DNA of 64,000 nucleotides from Pseudomonas paraglycinae (GTDB lineage Bacteria; Pseudomonadota; Gammaproteobacteria; Pseudomonadales; Pseudomonadaceae): NCBI RefSeq assembly GCF_021601625.1, contig NZ_BQHR01000004.1, positions 248,001 to 312,000 of the forward strand, read 5' to 3'. Shown piece by piece: positions 1 to 8,572 of this stretch (position 1 is its first letter; each line of letters starts with the position of its first letter). The notes under the pieces were generated by a model. It saw only the letters and a program-made list of their open reading frames with translations, ran no database searches and was not told where the DNA came from. The position numbers and the translations under genes were made by a program.

Positions 1-1
1 G

Positions 2-472
2 AAAAACAACCTGGCAATTGCTGTATCGGGTGGTCGTGTAGCTAACGCCGCTGCTGCTGCGAACCAAACCTCCACTGGCCTGACCGTAGCCAACAACGGC
101 ACTCAAACCTACAAAAAAGATACCCTCACCGGTACTTTCGCCGGGGCTGGCGCGTTCTACGCGAAGGGCACTGCAAAAATCGAAGACGACGATCACGGTC
201 ATGGCGGATATGGCAATAACGACAGAGGCCATGGTGGCGACAAAGATCAAAAAGCCAAATTCGAAGCAGTGGGCGTCTTTGGCCTGGCAGGTGTGACCAC
301 TCAACAAGTGATGACCCCTGATGGCTGGAAAAACCCTGTGACCAACAACGCTTCCATCTCCAATGTTGGTAACAACTTCTCGGGTAACGCTGGTTACAAC
401 AACGCCGCTGGTGTTGGCAACCAACAAAGCAACTCGCTGTCCATCGCCGCAGGTTGCAAAGCCTGCATGTAA
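2..472 (+). CDS. fapC: FapC, major functional-amyloid subunit (3' part only)
   Basis: This is the C-terminal 156 residues of a secreted amyloid fibre subunit; the start lies outside the window. The frame is rich in Asn, Gly, Ala, Ser and Gln. Its last 40 residues carry the NNxSGNxGxNNAAG...NQQSN pattern of a Fap amyloid repeat and end in CKACM, the C-terminal CxxC of Fap fibre proteins. About 95 residues before the end is a hydrophilic linker with DDDHGHGGYGNNDRGHGG, rich in His and Asp. FapC is the main fibre component of Pseudomonas biofilm amyloid. The order fapC-fapD-fapE-fapF downstream supports this assignment over the similar FapB. A hairpin terminator follows the stop immediately. Confidence 0.9.
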   Translation, partial: KNNLAIAVSGGRVANAAAAANQTSTGLTVANNGTQTYKKDTLTGTFAGAGAFYAKGTAKIEDDDHGHGGYGNNDRGHGGDKDQKAKFEAVGVFGLAGVTTQQVMTPDGWKNPVTNNASISNVGNNFSGNAGYNNAAGVGNQQSNSLSIAAGCKACM

Positions 473-486
473 TCGCGATCGAAACG

Positions 487-509
487 AAAGCCCCGGAAAC
501 GGGGCTTTT
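487..509 (+). terminator. Hairpin between fapC and fapD (likely attenuator)
   Basis: A 9-bp stem, AAAGCCCCG/CGGGGCTTT, closed by a GAAA tetraloop and ending in TTTT lies 15 bases after the fapC stop and 26 bases before fapD. It has the form of an intrinsic terminator but sits inside the operon. It may terminate partially, or protect the fapC message, so that far more fibre subunit is made than FapD, FapE and FapF. Confidence 0.75.
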
Positions 510-534
510 CCTCAGTCCCAAAGGCGTATCGATC

Positions 535-1215
535 ATGCGTAAGACTGCCCTCCTCGCTCTGCTTTGCTTCTGCGGCCTGACCCAGGCTGCCCAGATGCCC
601 GTTGCCGCCCTGCCTGGCGGCACACTCGTCTACAAGAACGTGCAAAGCATTCGTGAGCGCAAGTTTGCCGACATCGTCGAACAGAAAACCGACTTCAGCT
701 GCGGCGCCGCCGCACTGGCCACGGTATTGCGCCAGGCTTATTGGCTCGACGTCGATGAGGAGCACATCATCAAAGGCATGCTGGTCAACGCTGACCAGGA
801 CCTTGTTCGTACTCAGGGTTTTTCCATGCTGGACATGAAACGCTACATAGAAAGCATCGGCATGCGCGCCAGGGGCTACAAGATTCCGCCGGAAAAACTC
901 GACGCAGTCACGATCCCGGTGGTGGTACTGATGGAAATTCGCGGCTACAAGCATTTCGTGGTGATGCAGCGGGCGGACAAGGATTGGGTTTACATCGGAG
1001 ACCCGGTTTTAGGACACAAACGCTACTCCCATGATGACTTTGTCAAAGGTTGGAACGGCATTGTCTTTGCCATCGTCGGCCCCGGATATGACAAGGCCAA
1101 TGCCTTGCGCAGCCCTCCGGTACCGGTGACGGCCAAAAACAAGCTGGATGCCTTCAACCCGGTCAAAGATGCTGAATTGATGGACTTCGGGTTCATACAG
1201 AGCGACTTCTTTTAA
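535..1215 (+). CDS. fapD: FapD, C39-like cysteine peptidase of the Fap system
   Basis: A 226-residue protein with an N-terminal signal peptide (MRKTALLALLCFCGLTQA) and a papain-like C39 fold. The catalytic set is visible: Cys56 in DFSCGAAALATVL, His140 in GYKHFVVM and Asp156 in IGDPVLG. FapD is required for amyloid export or maturation and is thought to act in the periplasm; its exact substrate is inferred to be a Fap protein. The frame stays open upstream to 454, inside fapC. The ATG at 535 is preferred because it begins a clean signal peptide and lies just after the fapC hairpin. Confidence 0.9.
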   Translation: MRKTALLALLCFCGLTQAAQMPVAALPGGTLVYKNVQSIRERKFADIVEQKTDFSCGAAALATVLRQAYWLDVDEEHIIKGMLVNADQDLVRTQGFSMLDMKRYIESIGMRARGYKIPPEKLDAVTIPVVVLMEIRGYKHFVVMQRADKDWVYIGDPVLGHKRYSHDDFVKGWNGIVFAIVGPGYDKANALRSPPVPVTAKNKLDAFNPVKDAELMDFGFIQSDFF

Positions 1216-1258
1216 TCGCCGATTACAAGAGTGGGGCTGGATGTCCCGGGAGCAGCAG

Positions 1259-2005
1259 ATGAAAACCTCATACTGGCTGGCCGCCGCCTGCCTGGCAGCG
1301 AGCGCGTCAGGCTATGCCAATGCAGGATTCAAACCCATCGAAATCAAGGACCAGGAGCTCGCTGAGCTACGCGGTCGCTATGTCATGCCGGGCCGGATCA
1401 TCAGCTTCGGTGTCGTCATGAGCAGTACCTGGCGCAACGCCAGTGGAGATCTGATCGGGGCCTCGGCCACGATGCAATTGCAGGCAGCTTCGGTAAAACC
1501 CGAATTCTACGTCTCGACCATCAAGGAACACGGCAATGGCAGTACCCCGGAACTGGGGACTGGCTCGGTCGTGGGTGGCGCGGGACTCAACTCCAGCCAG
1601 GGCGTGACGCAGAGTGTGCGCGCCGCTGGCGACGGCAACGCCGCCTACAACAACGTTGCGATCAACGTCAAAGAAGCCAGTCAGGCACCTGCACTGATGC
1701 CTGCCCAGGGCCAGGCCTTGATGGCCGGCCAGACCATTTCCGGCAGCAACGGCGCTGGCAGCGTCGCGGTTTCAGCCACAAATGGCGGAGTGCAAATGGC
1801 CATTCAGGCCTCCGGCAATCAGGGTACAGCCTTGCAACAGGTCGCCCAGGGCGGACTGCTGCAAAACACCCGTTTGCTGGGTAACGCGAACGTAGTCAAC
1901 AACCTGACACAACTCAACGTTGTCCTTAACAATAACGGCATGAGTGCCGGCGCACTGGACTGCAACCTGACTCAACTCAGGGCACTACGCAACATCGGAT
2001 ATTGA
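1259..2005 (+). CDS. fapE: FapE, accessory component of Fap amyloid
   Basis: A 248-residue exported protein: signal peptide (MKTSYWLAAACLAASASGYANA), then a Gly/Ala/Asn/Gln-rich chain with amyloid-like stretches. FapE is found with the extracellular fibres and contributes to their composition. The ATG at 1259 has GGGAG at 1248-1252 and starts directly at the signal peptide, so it is preferred to the in-frame ATG at 1241. The mature chain has only one cysteine (DCNLTQL near the C terminus), unlike the CKAC ending of FapC here. It is 43 bases after fapD and 45 before fapF. Confidence 0.88.
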   Translation: MKTSYWLAAACLAASASGYANAGFKPIEIKDQELAELRGRYVMPGRIISFGVVMSSTWRNASGDLIGASATMQLQAASVKPEFYVSTIKEHGNGSTPELGTGSVVGGAGLNSSQGVTQSVRAAGDGNAAYNNVAINVKEASQAPALMPAQGQALMAGQTISGSNGAGSVAVSATNGGVQMAIQASGNQGTALQQVAQGGLLQNTRLLGNANVVNNLTQLNVVLNNNGMSAGALDCNLTQLRALRNIGY

Positions 2006-2050
2006 ACTACGCTGAGTCTCGATCATCGGGCTTAAAGGGACGGCTTATTC

Positions 2051-3355
2051 ATGTATCGATCAGTATCACTGCGTGCCGCTGTATGTTTGAGTACTCTTCT
2101 ACCCGCGGCGATGTTGCAAGCGGCACCCGACGCAGATGTAGAAGCCCTGAAACAGGAACTTCTGGAGCTGAAACAACGATACGAAGTACAACAAAAAGCC
2201 CTGGCGGTACTCGAACAACGGGTCCGCCAGGTCGAAGAACAACCCGCCTCCCCACCTCCTAAACGCCTGGCCAAATCGCCTTCGGACATGAAAGGCAACC
2301 GGGTGGCCGCAGGGACCGGGGCTGCAGCAGCGTCGGGGGGCGCCGCCGGGGGCAGTGGCGCGTCCTATGGCCAGTCGCTGGCCGACGATTCGCAACCGGC
2401 ACAGAGTGTGTCCAACCTGTACGACGAAGCCAGCGGCTTTTTTGGCGGCGGCAAGTTCAGCTTTGAAACCGGCGTGACCTATTCACGCTACGACACCCGC
2501 CAGCTGATTCTCAACGGCTTCCTCGCCCTGGACTCGATTTTCCTCGGCAACATCAACCTCGACCGGATCAAGGCCGACACCTGGACCCTCGACCTGACGG
2601 GACGCTACAACTTTGACAACCGCTGGCAGTTCGACCTAAACGTGCCGGTGGTCTACCGTGAATCGACCTATCAGTCCGGCGGCGGCAACGGAGGGGCCTC
2701 AAACGTCACCACCGAACAGGACGTAAGCCGCGATCCGACTATCGGCGACGTCAACTTCGGCATTGCGTACAAGTTCCTGGACGAGTCGGTCAATACCCCG
2801 GACGCCGTGGTTTCCTTGCGGGTCAAGGCGCCTACGGGCAAGGACCCGTTCGGGATCAAGCTGCGCCAGACCGATGCCAACTCGAACCTGTTCGTGCCTG
2901 ACACCCTGCCCACCGGCAACGGCGTCTGGTCGATCACCCCGGGCATCTCGCTGGTCAAGACGTTTGACCCGGCCGTGCTGTTTGGCAGCCTGTCCTACAC
3001 CCATAACTTCGAGGAATCGTTCGACGACATCAGCTCGACCGTCAACCAGAAAAACCCGGGCAAGGTACGCATCGGCGACAGCTTCCAGATTGGCGCGGGT
3101 GTTGCCTTCGCTCTGAACGAGAAGATGAGTATGTCGTTCTCCGTCTCTGACCTGGTGCAACGCAAGAGCAAGCTGAAACAGGATGGCGGGGATTGGGAAT
3201 CGGTGGTGTCCAGCGACGCCAACGCCGGTTACTTCAACGTCGGCATGACCATTGCGGCCACCGACAACCTGACCATCGTGCCCAACCTGTCCATCGGCAT
3301 GACGGACGATGCCCCGGACTTCTCCTTCAGCCTGAAATTCCCGTACTACTTTTAA
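2051..3355 (+). CDS. fapF: FapF, outer-membrane amyloid secretion pore
   Basis: A 434-residue protein: signal peptide (about residues 1-24), a heptad-like coiled coil (about 27-64, [20 protein letters not shown]), a low-complexity Gly/Ala linker (about 85-105), then a beta-barrel with alternating aromatic and polar strands ending in the terminal aromatic [11 protein letters not shown]. FapF is the trimeric outer-membrane channel that secretes FapB, FapC and FapE, and the N-terminal coiled coil is known to gate and trimerise it. It is the last gene of the operon and is followed by a strong terminator. Confidence 0.93.
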   Translation: MYRSVSLRAAVCLSTLLPAAMLQAAPDADVEALKQELLELKQRYEVQQKALAVLEQRVRQVEEQPASPPPKRLAKSPSDMKGNRVAAGTGAAAASGGAAGGSGASYGQSLADDSQPAQSVSNLYDEASGFFGGGKFSFETGVTYSRYDTRQLILNGFLALDSIFLGNINLDRIKADTWTLDLTGRYNFDNRWQFDLNVPVVYRESTYQSGGGNGGASNVTTEQDVSRDPTIGDVNFGIAYKFLDESVNTPDAVVSLRVKAPTGKDPFGIKLRQTDANSNLFVPDTLPTGNGVWSITPGISLVKTFDPAVLFGSLSYTHNFEESFDDISSTVNQKNPGKVRIGDSFQIGAGVAFALNEKMSMSFSVSDLVQRKSKLKQDGGDWESVVSSDANAGYFNVGMTIAATDNLTIVPNLSIGMTDDAPDFSFSLKFPYYF

Positions 3356-3369
3356 ACAGCAACATCATG

Positions 3370-3408
3370 AAAAGGCCCGCTGCGACTTGCATCGCAGCGG
3401 GCCTTTTC
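3370..3408 (+). terminator. Terminator after fapF
   Basis: A 16-bp stem (AAAAGGCCCGCTGCGA at 3370-3385 with its exact complement at 3392-3407) has A-rich and T-rich flanks. It can therefore also stop the convergent regulator gene on the minus strand. Confidence 0.9.
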
Positions 3409-3437
3409 AGCTTCCTGTCTTCAGGAAGCACCGCGCC

Positions 3438-4763
3438 CTAGCGGATCTGGTGCTTGTGCAGCAAACGGTAGAAGGTCGGCCGGGAAACCCCCAGCACTTT
3501 GGCCGCCACACTGAGATTGTCACTGTGCCGGTTCAATACGTCGCACAACGCCTGGCGTTCGGCGCGGGTCTTGTAGTCTTCAAGCGTGCCCATCGGTGCA
3601 GCGATCGACTGTTGGCTGATCAGCCCCAGGTCTCGGGCCTCGATCTGCCGTCCTTCGGCCAGTACCAGACCGCGGCGTACGCGGTTGGCCAGCTCGCGGA
3701 CATTGCCCGGCCAGTCGTGCTTGCCCATGGCAATCAGCGCATCTTCACTGAAGCTGCGCGGACGACGGCCGGTTTCGTGACTGTAGAAATGGGAAAAATG
3801 GTTGGCCAGCATCGACAGGTCGCCGTGGCGTTCGCGTAACGGCGCGGTGACTACTTGCAGCACATTGAGCCGGTAGTACAAGTCTTCACGAAAGCGTTTC
3901 TTCTCGATGGCAGCTTCGAGATCGACGTGAGTCGCCGCCAGCACCCGCACATCCACCGGTATCGGCTGACTGCCGCCCACCCGTTCAATGTGTTTTTCCT
4001 GCAGAAAGCGCAACAGATTGGCTTGCAGTTCCAGCGGCAGATCGCCGATTTCATCGAGAAACAAGGTGCCGCCATTGGCTGCTTCAATACGCCCGACCTT
4101 GCGTTGATGCGCACCGGTGAACGCGCCTTTCTCGTGGCCGAACAGCTCGGACTGGATCAAGTGTTCGGGAATCGCTCCGCAGTTGATCGCCACAAACGGT
4201 TTGCTGTGGCGTTGCGACTGTCGGTGCAGGGTGCGGGCGACCAATTCTTTACCCGTCCCGCTTTCGCCACGAATAAGCACTGGTGACTCGGTGGGCGCCA
4301 GTTTGCTCAGCAACTTGCGTAGCTCACGGATCGGTTTGCTGTCGCCGAGCAGCTCATGTTCCGGCTGATCCACGTGAATCGTGCCCTGACCGCGCAGGCG
4401 CGCCATGCCGAACGCGCGGCCAAGGGTGACCTGCACCCGTGACACGTCGAACGGCAAGGTATGGAAATCGAAAAACCATTCGCAGACGAAATCGCCGACG
4501 TTCTGCAAGCGCAGCACTTCCTGATTCAGCACGGCGATCCATTCGGTGCCGCTGCGGCTGATCAGCTCTTTGACGGCTTCGGGGCGTTCCAGGTGAAAAG
4601 GCTGTAACCGCAACAGGCCGACATCGCAGCTTCGATCGGCGGCATTTTCCAGGCTACAACTGTCGACGTCCCAACCCACGGCACGTAAACCAGGGAGCAA
4701 TCGGTGACAGTCGTCGCACGGGTCGACGACCAATAAACGTCTTAATGCAGGCGCTTCGCTCAT
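3438..4763 (-). CDS. VpsR-like sigma-54-dependent transcriptional activator
   Basis: A 441-residue enhancer-binding protein. Residues 1-125 are a degenerate receiver-like domain without a clear phospho-Asp pocket, as in the VpsR/FleQ type. The central AAA+ domain has Walker A GESGTGKE (166-173), the sigma-54 contact loop GAFTGA (213-218) and Walker B LFLDEIGDL (234-242). The C terminus is a Fis-type HTH (NLSVAAKVLGVSRPTFYRLL). Relatives of this form bind c-di-GMP and control biofilm matrix genes. Its position, convergent with an amyloid operon reported to be sigma-54 dependent, makes control of fap plausible but unproven. Three repeats of one 8-mer precede and overlap its start, suggesting self-control. 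Confidence 0.87.
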   Translation of the reverse strand: MSEAPALRRLLVVDPCDDCHRLLPGLRAVGWDVDSCSLENAADRSCDVGLLRLQPFHLERPEAVKELISRSGTEWIAVLNQEVLRLQNVGDFVCEWFFDFHTLPFDVSRVQVTLGRAFGMARLRGQGTIHVDQPEHELLGDSKPIRELRKLLSKLAPTESPVLIRGESGTGKELVARTLHRQSQRHSKPFVAINCGAIPEHLIQSELFGHEKGAFTGAHQRKVGRIEAANGGTLFLDEIGDLPLELQANLLRFLQEKHIERVGGSQPIPVDVRVLAATHVDLEAAIEKKRFREDLYYRLNVLQVVTAPLRERHGDLSMLANHFSHFYSHETGRRPRSFSEDALIAMGKHDWPGNVRELANRVRRGLVLAEGRQIEARDLGLISQQSIAAPMGTLEDYKTRAERQALCDVLNRHSDNLSVAAKVLGVSRPTFYRLLHKHQIR

Positions 4764-4830
4764 GACTGTTCCTTGGCGCCAAATTTTAGGAAATGATCGT
4801 AAAAACAGTCATTTGGCAAACCTGACTGTT
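4763..4830. promoter_or_regulatory. Three TGACTGTT-type sites at the regulator promoter
   Basis: TGACTGTT occurs at 4763-4770, overlapping the ATG of the minus-strand regulator, and again at 4823-4830. Its complement AACAGTCA is at 4804-4811. The last two form an 8-bp inverted repeat with an 11-base spacer. The arrangement resembles a multi-site operator, probably for the adjacent activator itself. Confidence 0.5.
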
Positions 4831-5108
4831 ACATTAGCAAGAATTTGACGGCGTCTTGTATCGATTGCTTATAGATGTACAAGTGAAGCAGTTATAAGAA
4901 GCCGGTTTATTAGTTAGCTATCGACTTGATTCTTTCGCCAGGCTTTCAAAACCTGTCTGAATATTGAGTGTATGAAAGAAAGTCGAAATTTCTTCAGATT
5001 CTGTGTGACCCGCCAGCGGGTTGCGTGCATCAGTACAAGTAACTCGCCGAACGGTAAGCCCAACCGACGGCACATCACTTGATTGGGCACTAATAGAGAG
5101 AAGACCCC
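4764..5108. other. Intergenic region between divergent genes
   Basis: A 345-base, AT-richer stretch separating the minus-strand activator from the plus-strand 88-residue gene. Apart from the three TGACTGTT-type sites at its left end, no gene, RNA or clear sigma-54 element (GG-N10-GC) was recognised. It presumably holds both promoters. Confidence 0.5.
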
Positions 5109-5375
5109 ATGACCGCCCCGCTCCGTATCAACGAAGCTCTTTTGATTGCCAACCGCGCATTTAAACCTTTTCAATGCGTCGCCTGGGCACCACAAGACGG
5201 CAATGGCGAACTGAGCCTGACCGTCATCGACCGCACCAACTCTCACATCGGTCGTACTCAGATTCCAAGCAGCGCCTACTCCGATCCGGCGCAACTTGAA
5301 TACCTGCTGCAACAAGCCCGCGCCGAACTGAGCGAAGAAGGTTACGCGCTGCAATCGTGGTCGATGCCACACTGA
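5109..5375 (+). CDS. Small conserved protein, function unknown
   Basis: An 88-residue soluble protein with no signal peptide or membrane segment, starting MTAPLRINEALLIANRAF. It reads as a compact alpha/beta domain (SLTVIDRTNSHIGRTQIP, then an acidic helix). The start has a purine-rich site (AGAGAGAAG) 6 bases upstream. Pseudomonas genomes carry many such small proteins; no function is proposed. It is separated by about 285 bases from the next gene, so it is probably its own unit. Confidence 0.7.
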   Translation: MTAPLRINEALLIANRAFKPFQCVAWAPQDGNGELSLTVIDRTNSHIGRTQIPSSAYSDPAQLEYLLQQARAELSEEGYALQSWSMPH

Positions 5376-5660
5376 TATTTGCGGGCAATGCGGATGACGA
5401 TCAAGTCATCCGCCCTCTTCTGTAAGTTGCGAATCTTTTTCCAACTTCAGTCTCTTTGTACAACTTTCCTCAATACTTTCGCGCCTGAATGCTTGGCAGG
5501 CTTGCGACTGGTTCAAAAAGACACTGTTCTGGCACAGTGCGACCCTCCACCTGTTAGTTCTGTCAGTTGTACTTGCGCGTATTCAGGGATTGAATGTTCC
5601 GCTCATGCAGTTACCCGTTCCGCCTCCCGGAAATCGGTCGACTCGCAAGGAGAAGCATGC

Positions 5661-6950
5661 ATGTCATCCCAGATCGCCATAGCGCTGCCGACGCTTGCGA
5701 ATAACGCCGGACAACTCGACAAGGCCTTTTCCAGCAACGGTGTGGCGCAGGTCTACTTCTCCGGCAGTACGTCCAGCCTGACTCAGAGCGTGGCGCTCGA
5801 TGGGCAAGGTCGGATTCTGGTCGCCGCCAAGGTGGGCACCGCTCAAGGCAGCCGTTTCGGTCTGGCCCGCCTGCTCGAAGACGGCTCGGCGGATCTGGAG
5901 TTCGGTTTTCAAGGCAGCGTGATCGGCCGGTTCGCTGCCGGTTTCGAAGCCACCGGCAGCAAGGTGCAGGTCTTGCCAGACGGGCGGATTCTGCTGGCGG
6001 GTCTGCACTACGAATCGGAACATCGCTCCCTGCCCGCCTTGGCTCTGTTCGATGCCCAGGGCCGCCCTGACCCGGATTTTGGTGACAACGGCCGGAAAAT
6101 TGTCCGCCTACCCGGCGACCTGTCCATGGGCACCCGAGATGCCTGGCTCCCGCCGGGCGTTCCGGGCGCCGAAGCCTGTGATTTCGCGGTGCAGCCCAAC
6201 GGGCATATCCTGCTGATCGCCAACCATCACTTCGAACTGGCCGATCACGTCGGCATACTGATTCGCCTCAAACCCGACGGCCGCCTGGATCCCTCCTTCA
6301 ACGGTCGCGGATTCGTCATGGTTCGCCACTTGCTGCTCAATACCTGGCTCGGCGGCCTGCTGTTGCAAGAAGACGGAAGAATCGTGGTGGCCGGCTCCAT
6401 CGATTTCCCACAGGAAGGCCTGCTCGCCCGCTATCTGCCGGACGGGCAACTCGACGAACGCTTCGCAGTAGACGGTTTTCTGGCCTTCAAAGTCCACGGG
6501 CGCAGTGCGCTGGTCAATCAGGTCATCGAATCGGCAGAGCATCTGCATTGTTTTGGCAGCAGTCGCGATCCGATCCGATGCATGGCGCAGTCTGTTCACG
6601 GCAACGGTCGCCCCGACCTGCACTGCAACGGTGGTCAGCCACACCTGCTGGAAGTCGGCCCAAGCGGATGTCAGTGGAGCGCGGCACAAGTGATGCCGGA
6701 CGAGCGCATCATCGCGGTCGGCGCGACGATCGGCGGGGTTGAAGCTGACTTTATCGTCGCCCGCTATCTGGCCAACGGCAGCCTTGATCGAAGCTTCGGT
6801 TCCGGTAATGGCTGGTTGCGTACGCGGCTGGGGCGCAGCCTCGATACCGCTACTTCAGTGGCGATTCAAACGAATGGCGAAATTCTGGTGGGCGGTTATA
6901 CGCTGGATGGCAACCACCGTGCAGTGGTCGCACGTTATCTGAATCACTGA
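5661..6950 (+). CDS. Delta-60 repeat beta-propeller-like protein
   Basis: A 429-residue protein built from about seven copies of a roughly 55-60 residue repeat. Each has an LDxxFGxxG-type turn (LDKAFSSNG, PDPDFGDNG, LDPSFNGRG, LDERFAVDG, LDRSFGSGN) followed by a QPDGRILVAG-type strand (LPDGRILLAG, QEDGRIVVAGS, QTNGEILVGGYT). This is the delta-60 repeat family, usually extracellular or surface proteins of unknown ligand. The ATG at 5661 has AAGGAG at 5647-5652; the frame is open further upstream but without a better start. No classical signal peptide is visible, so any export would need another route. Confidence 0.8.
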   Translation: MSSQIAIALPTLANNAGQLDKAFSSNGVAQVYFSGSTSSLTQSVALDGQGRILVAAKVGTAQGSRFGLARLLEDGSADLEFGFQGSVIGRFAAGFEATGSKVQVLPDGRILLAGLHYESEHRSLPALALFDAQGRPDPDFGDNGRKIVRLPGDLSMGTRDAWLPPGVPGAEACDFAVQPNGHILLIANHHFELADHVGILIRLKPDGRLDPSFNGRGFVMVRHLLLNTWLGGLLLQEDGRIVVAGSIDFPQEGLLARYLPDGQLDERFAVDGFLAFKVHGRSALVNQVIESAEHLHCFGSSRDPIRCMAQSVHGNGRPDLHCNGGQPHLLEVGPSGCQWSAAQVMPDERIIAVGATIGGVEADFIVARYLANGSLDRSFGSGNGWLRTRLGRSLDTATSVAIQTNGEILVGGYTLDGNHRAVVARYLNH

Positions 6951-7024
6951 TGCGAACCTTCCCACACTTGATCTTGCCCATCGCTTACGGCAACTTGCGC
7001 GCTTCTTAATACAAGGAGCAACCA

Positions 7025-8527
7025 ATGTCCGGTTCGATGGCCCAGGCGTTCGCGCACAACTTTCTCGGGCATTCACCCCGCTGGTACAAGGCGTGCATCG
7101 TCGGGTTTCTGCTACTCAATGCGCTTGTGCTGTGGGCCGCAGGTCCCGTCGCCGCCGGATGGTTGCTGGTGATCGAGTTCATTTTCACCCTGGCCATGGC
7201 GCTCAAGTGCTACCCGCTGATGCCTGGCGGCTTGCTGCTGATCGAAGCACTGCTGCTGAAAATGACCACGCCGCAGGCGCTGTACGAAGAGCTGCAGCAC
7301 AATTTCCCGGTGATTCTGCTGCTGATGTTCATGGTCGCCGGCATCTACTTCATGAAAGACCTGCTGCTGTTTCTGTTCTCGCGTCTGTTGCTGGGCGTGC
7401 GTTCGAAGGCGCTGCTGGCCCTGATGTTCTGCTTTTTGTCGGCGTTTCTGTCGGCATTTCTCGATGCGCTGACCGTGACCGCAGTGATCATCAGCGCCGC
7501 CGTGGGCTTCTATTCGGTTTATCACCGGGTGGCCTCCGGCAACGATCCGCGCCAGGACAGCGAATTCAGCGATGACCAGCATCTGCCCCAGCTGCATCAT
7601 GAGGATCTGGAACAGTTTCGCGCCTTCCTGCGCAGCCTGTTGATGCACGGCGCCGTCGGTACTGCATTGGGCGGGGTCTGCACCCTGGTGGGCGAACCGC
7701 AGAACCTGCTGATCGGCCATGAGATGGGTTGGCACTTCGCCGAATTCTTCCAAAAAGTCGCGCCGGTGTCGCTACCAGTGCTGGTCGCGGGACTGGTGAC
7801 CTGCCTGCTGCTGGAGAAACTGCGCTGGTTCGGCTACGGCACGCTGCTGCCGGACAACGTACGCGTCGTGCTGGCTAACTACGCCGCTGAAGACAACGCA
7901 GAGCGCACCCCGCGCCAACGCGCCGCCCTGCTGGTGCAAGGCTGCGCTGCGCTGATCCTGATTGCCGGGCTGGCGTTCCATATCGCTGAAGTCGGCTTGA
8001 TCGGCCTGATGGTGATCGTGCTGATCACGGCTTTCACCGGCATCACCGACGAGCACCGACTGGGCAGCGCCTTCAAGGACGCCATGCCGTTCACCGCGCT
8101 CTTGGTGGTGTTCTTCGCCGTGGTGGCGGTGATTCACGACCAGCAACTGTTTGCGCCGCTGATCCAGTGGGTGCTGGCACTTCCGGCCGATCAGCAGCCG
8201 GGGATGCTGTTCATCGCCAACGGTCTGCTGTCGGCGATCAGTGACAACGTGTTCGTTGCAACAATCTACATCACTGAAGTGAAACAGGCGTTCCTGTCCG
8301 GCCACATGAGCCGCGAACACTTCGAGACGCTGGCGATTGCGATCAACACCGGCACCAACCTGCCGAGCGTGGCGACGCCCAATGGTCAGGCAGCATTTCT
8401 GTTTCTGCTGACGTCGGCGATTGCACCGCTGGTGCGCTTGTCCTACGGGCGGATGGTGTGGATGGCGTTGCCCTACACCGTGGTGATGGGATTGCTCGGC
8501 TGGTACGCCGTGAGTTACTGGCTGTAG
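7025..8527 (+). CDS. nhaB: NhaB, Na+/H+ antiporter
   Basis: A 500-residue inner-membrane protein with about a dozen hydrophobic segments, matching NhaB in length and start ([22 protein letters not shown]). Characteristic blocks are present: [36 protein letters not shown] and [18 protein letters not shown]. It exports Na+ in exchange for protons, supporting salt and pH homeostasis. It is monocistronic: a terminator follows directly and the upstream gene ends 74 bases before. Confidence 0.95.
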   Translation: MSGSMAQAFAHNFLGHSPRWYKACIVGFLLLNALVLWAAGPVAAGWLLVIEFIFTLAMALKCYPLMPGGLLLIEALLLKMTTPQALYEELQHNFPVILLLMFMVAGIYFMKDLLLFLFSRLLLGVRSKALLALMFCFLSAFLSAFLDALTVTAVIISAAVGFYSVYHRVASGNDPRQDSEFSDDQHLPQLHHEDLEQFRAFLRSLLMHGAVGTALGGVCTLVGEPQNLLIGHEMGWHFAEFFQKVAPVSLPVLVAGLVTCLLLEKLRWFGYGTLLPDNVRVVLANYAAEDNAERTPRQRAALLVQGCAALILIAGLAFHIAEVGLIGLMVIVLITAFTGITDEHRLGSAFKDAMPFTALLVVFFAVVAVIHDQQLFAPLIQWVLALPADQQPGMLFIANGLLSAISDNVFVATIYITEVKQAFLSGHMSREHFETLAIAINTGTNLPSVATPNGQAAFLFLLTSAIAPLVRLSYGRMVWMALPYTVVMGLLGWYAVSYWL

Positions 8528-8533
8528 AAACAA

Positions 8534-8563
8534 CAACGGGAGCCCTGGGGCTCCCGTTTTTTT
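8534..8563 (+). terminator. Terminator after nhaB
   Basis: The hairpin AACGGGAGCC/GGCTCCCGTT ends in a T run at 8557-8563. It lies just beyond the stop of the convergent HAD gene and may serve both. Confidence 0.9.
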
Positions 8564-8572
8564 ATGCTTCGA

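Noticed and set aside
4811-4835. TGGCA at 4814 as a sigma-54 promoter
   Set aside because: The -12 GC element at the required spacing is absent, so it does not meet the GG-N10-GC rule.
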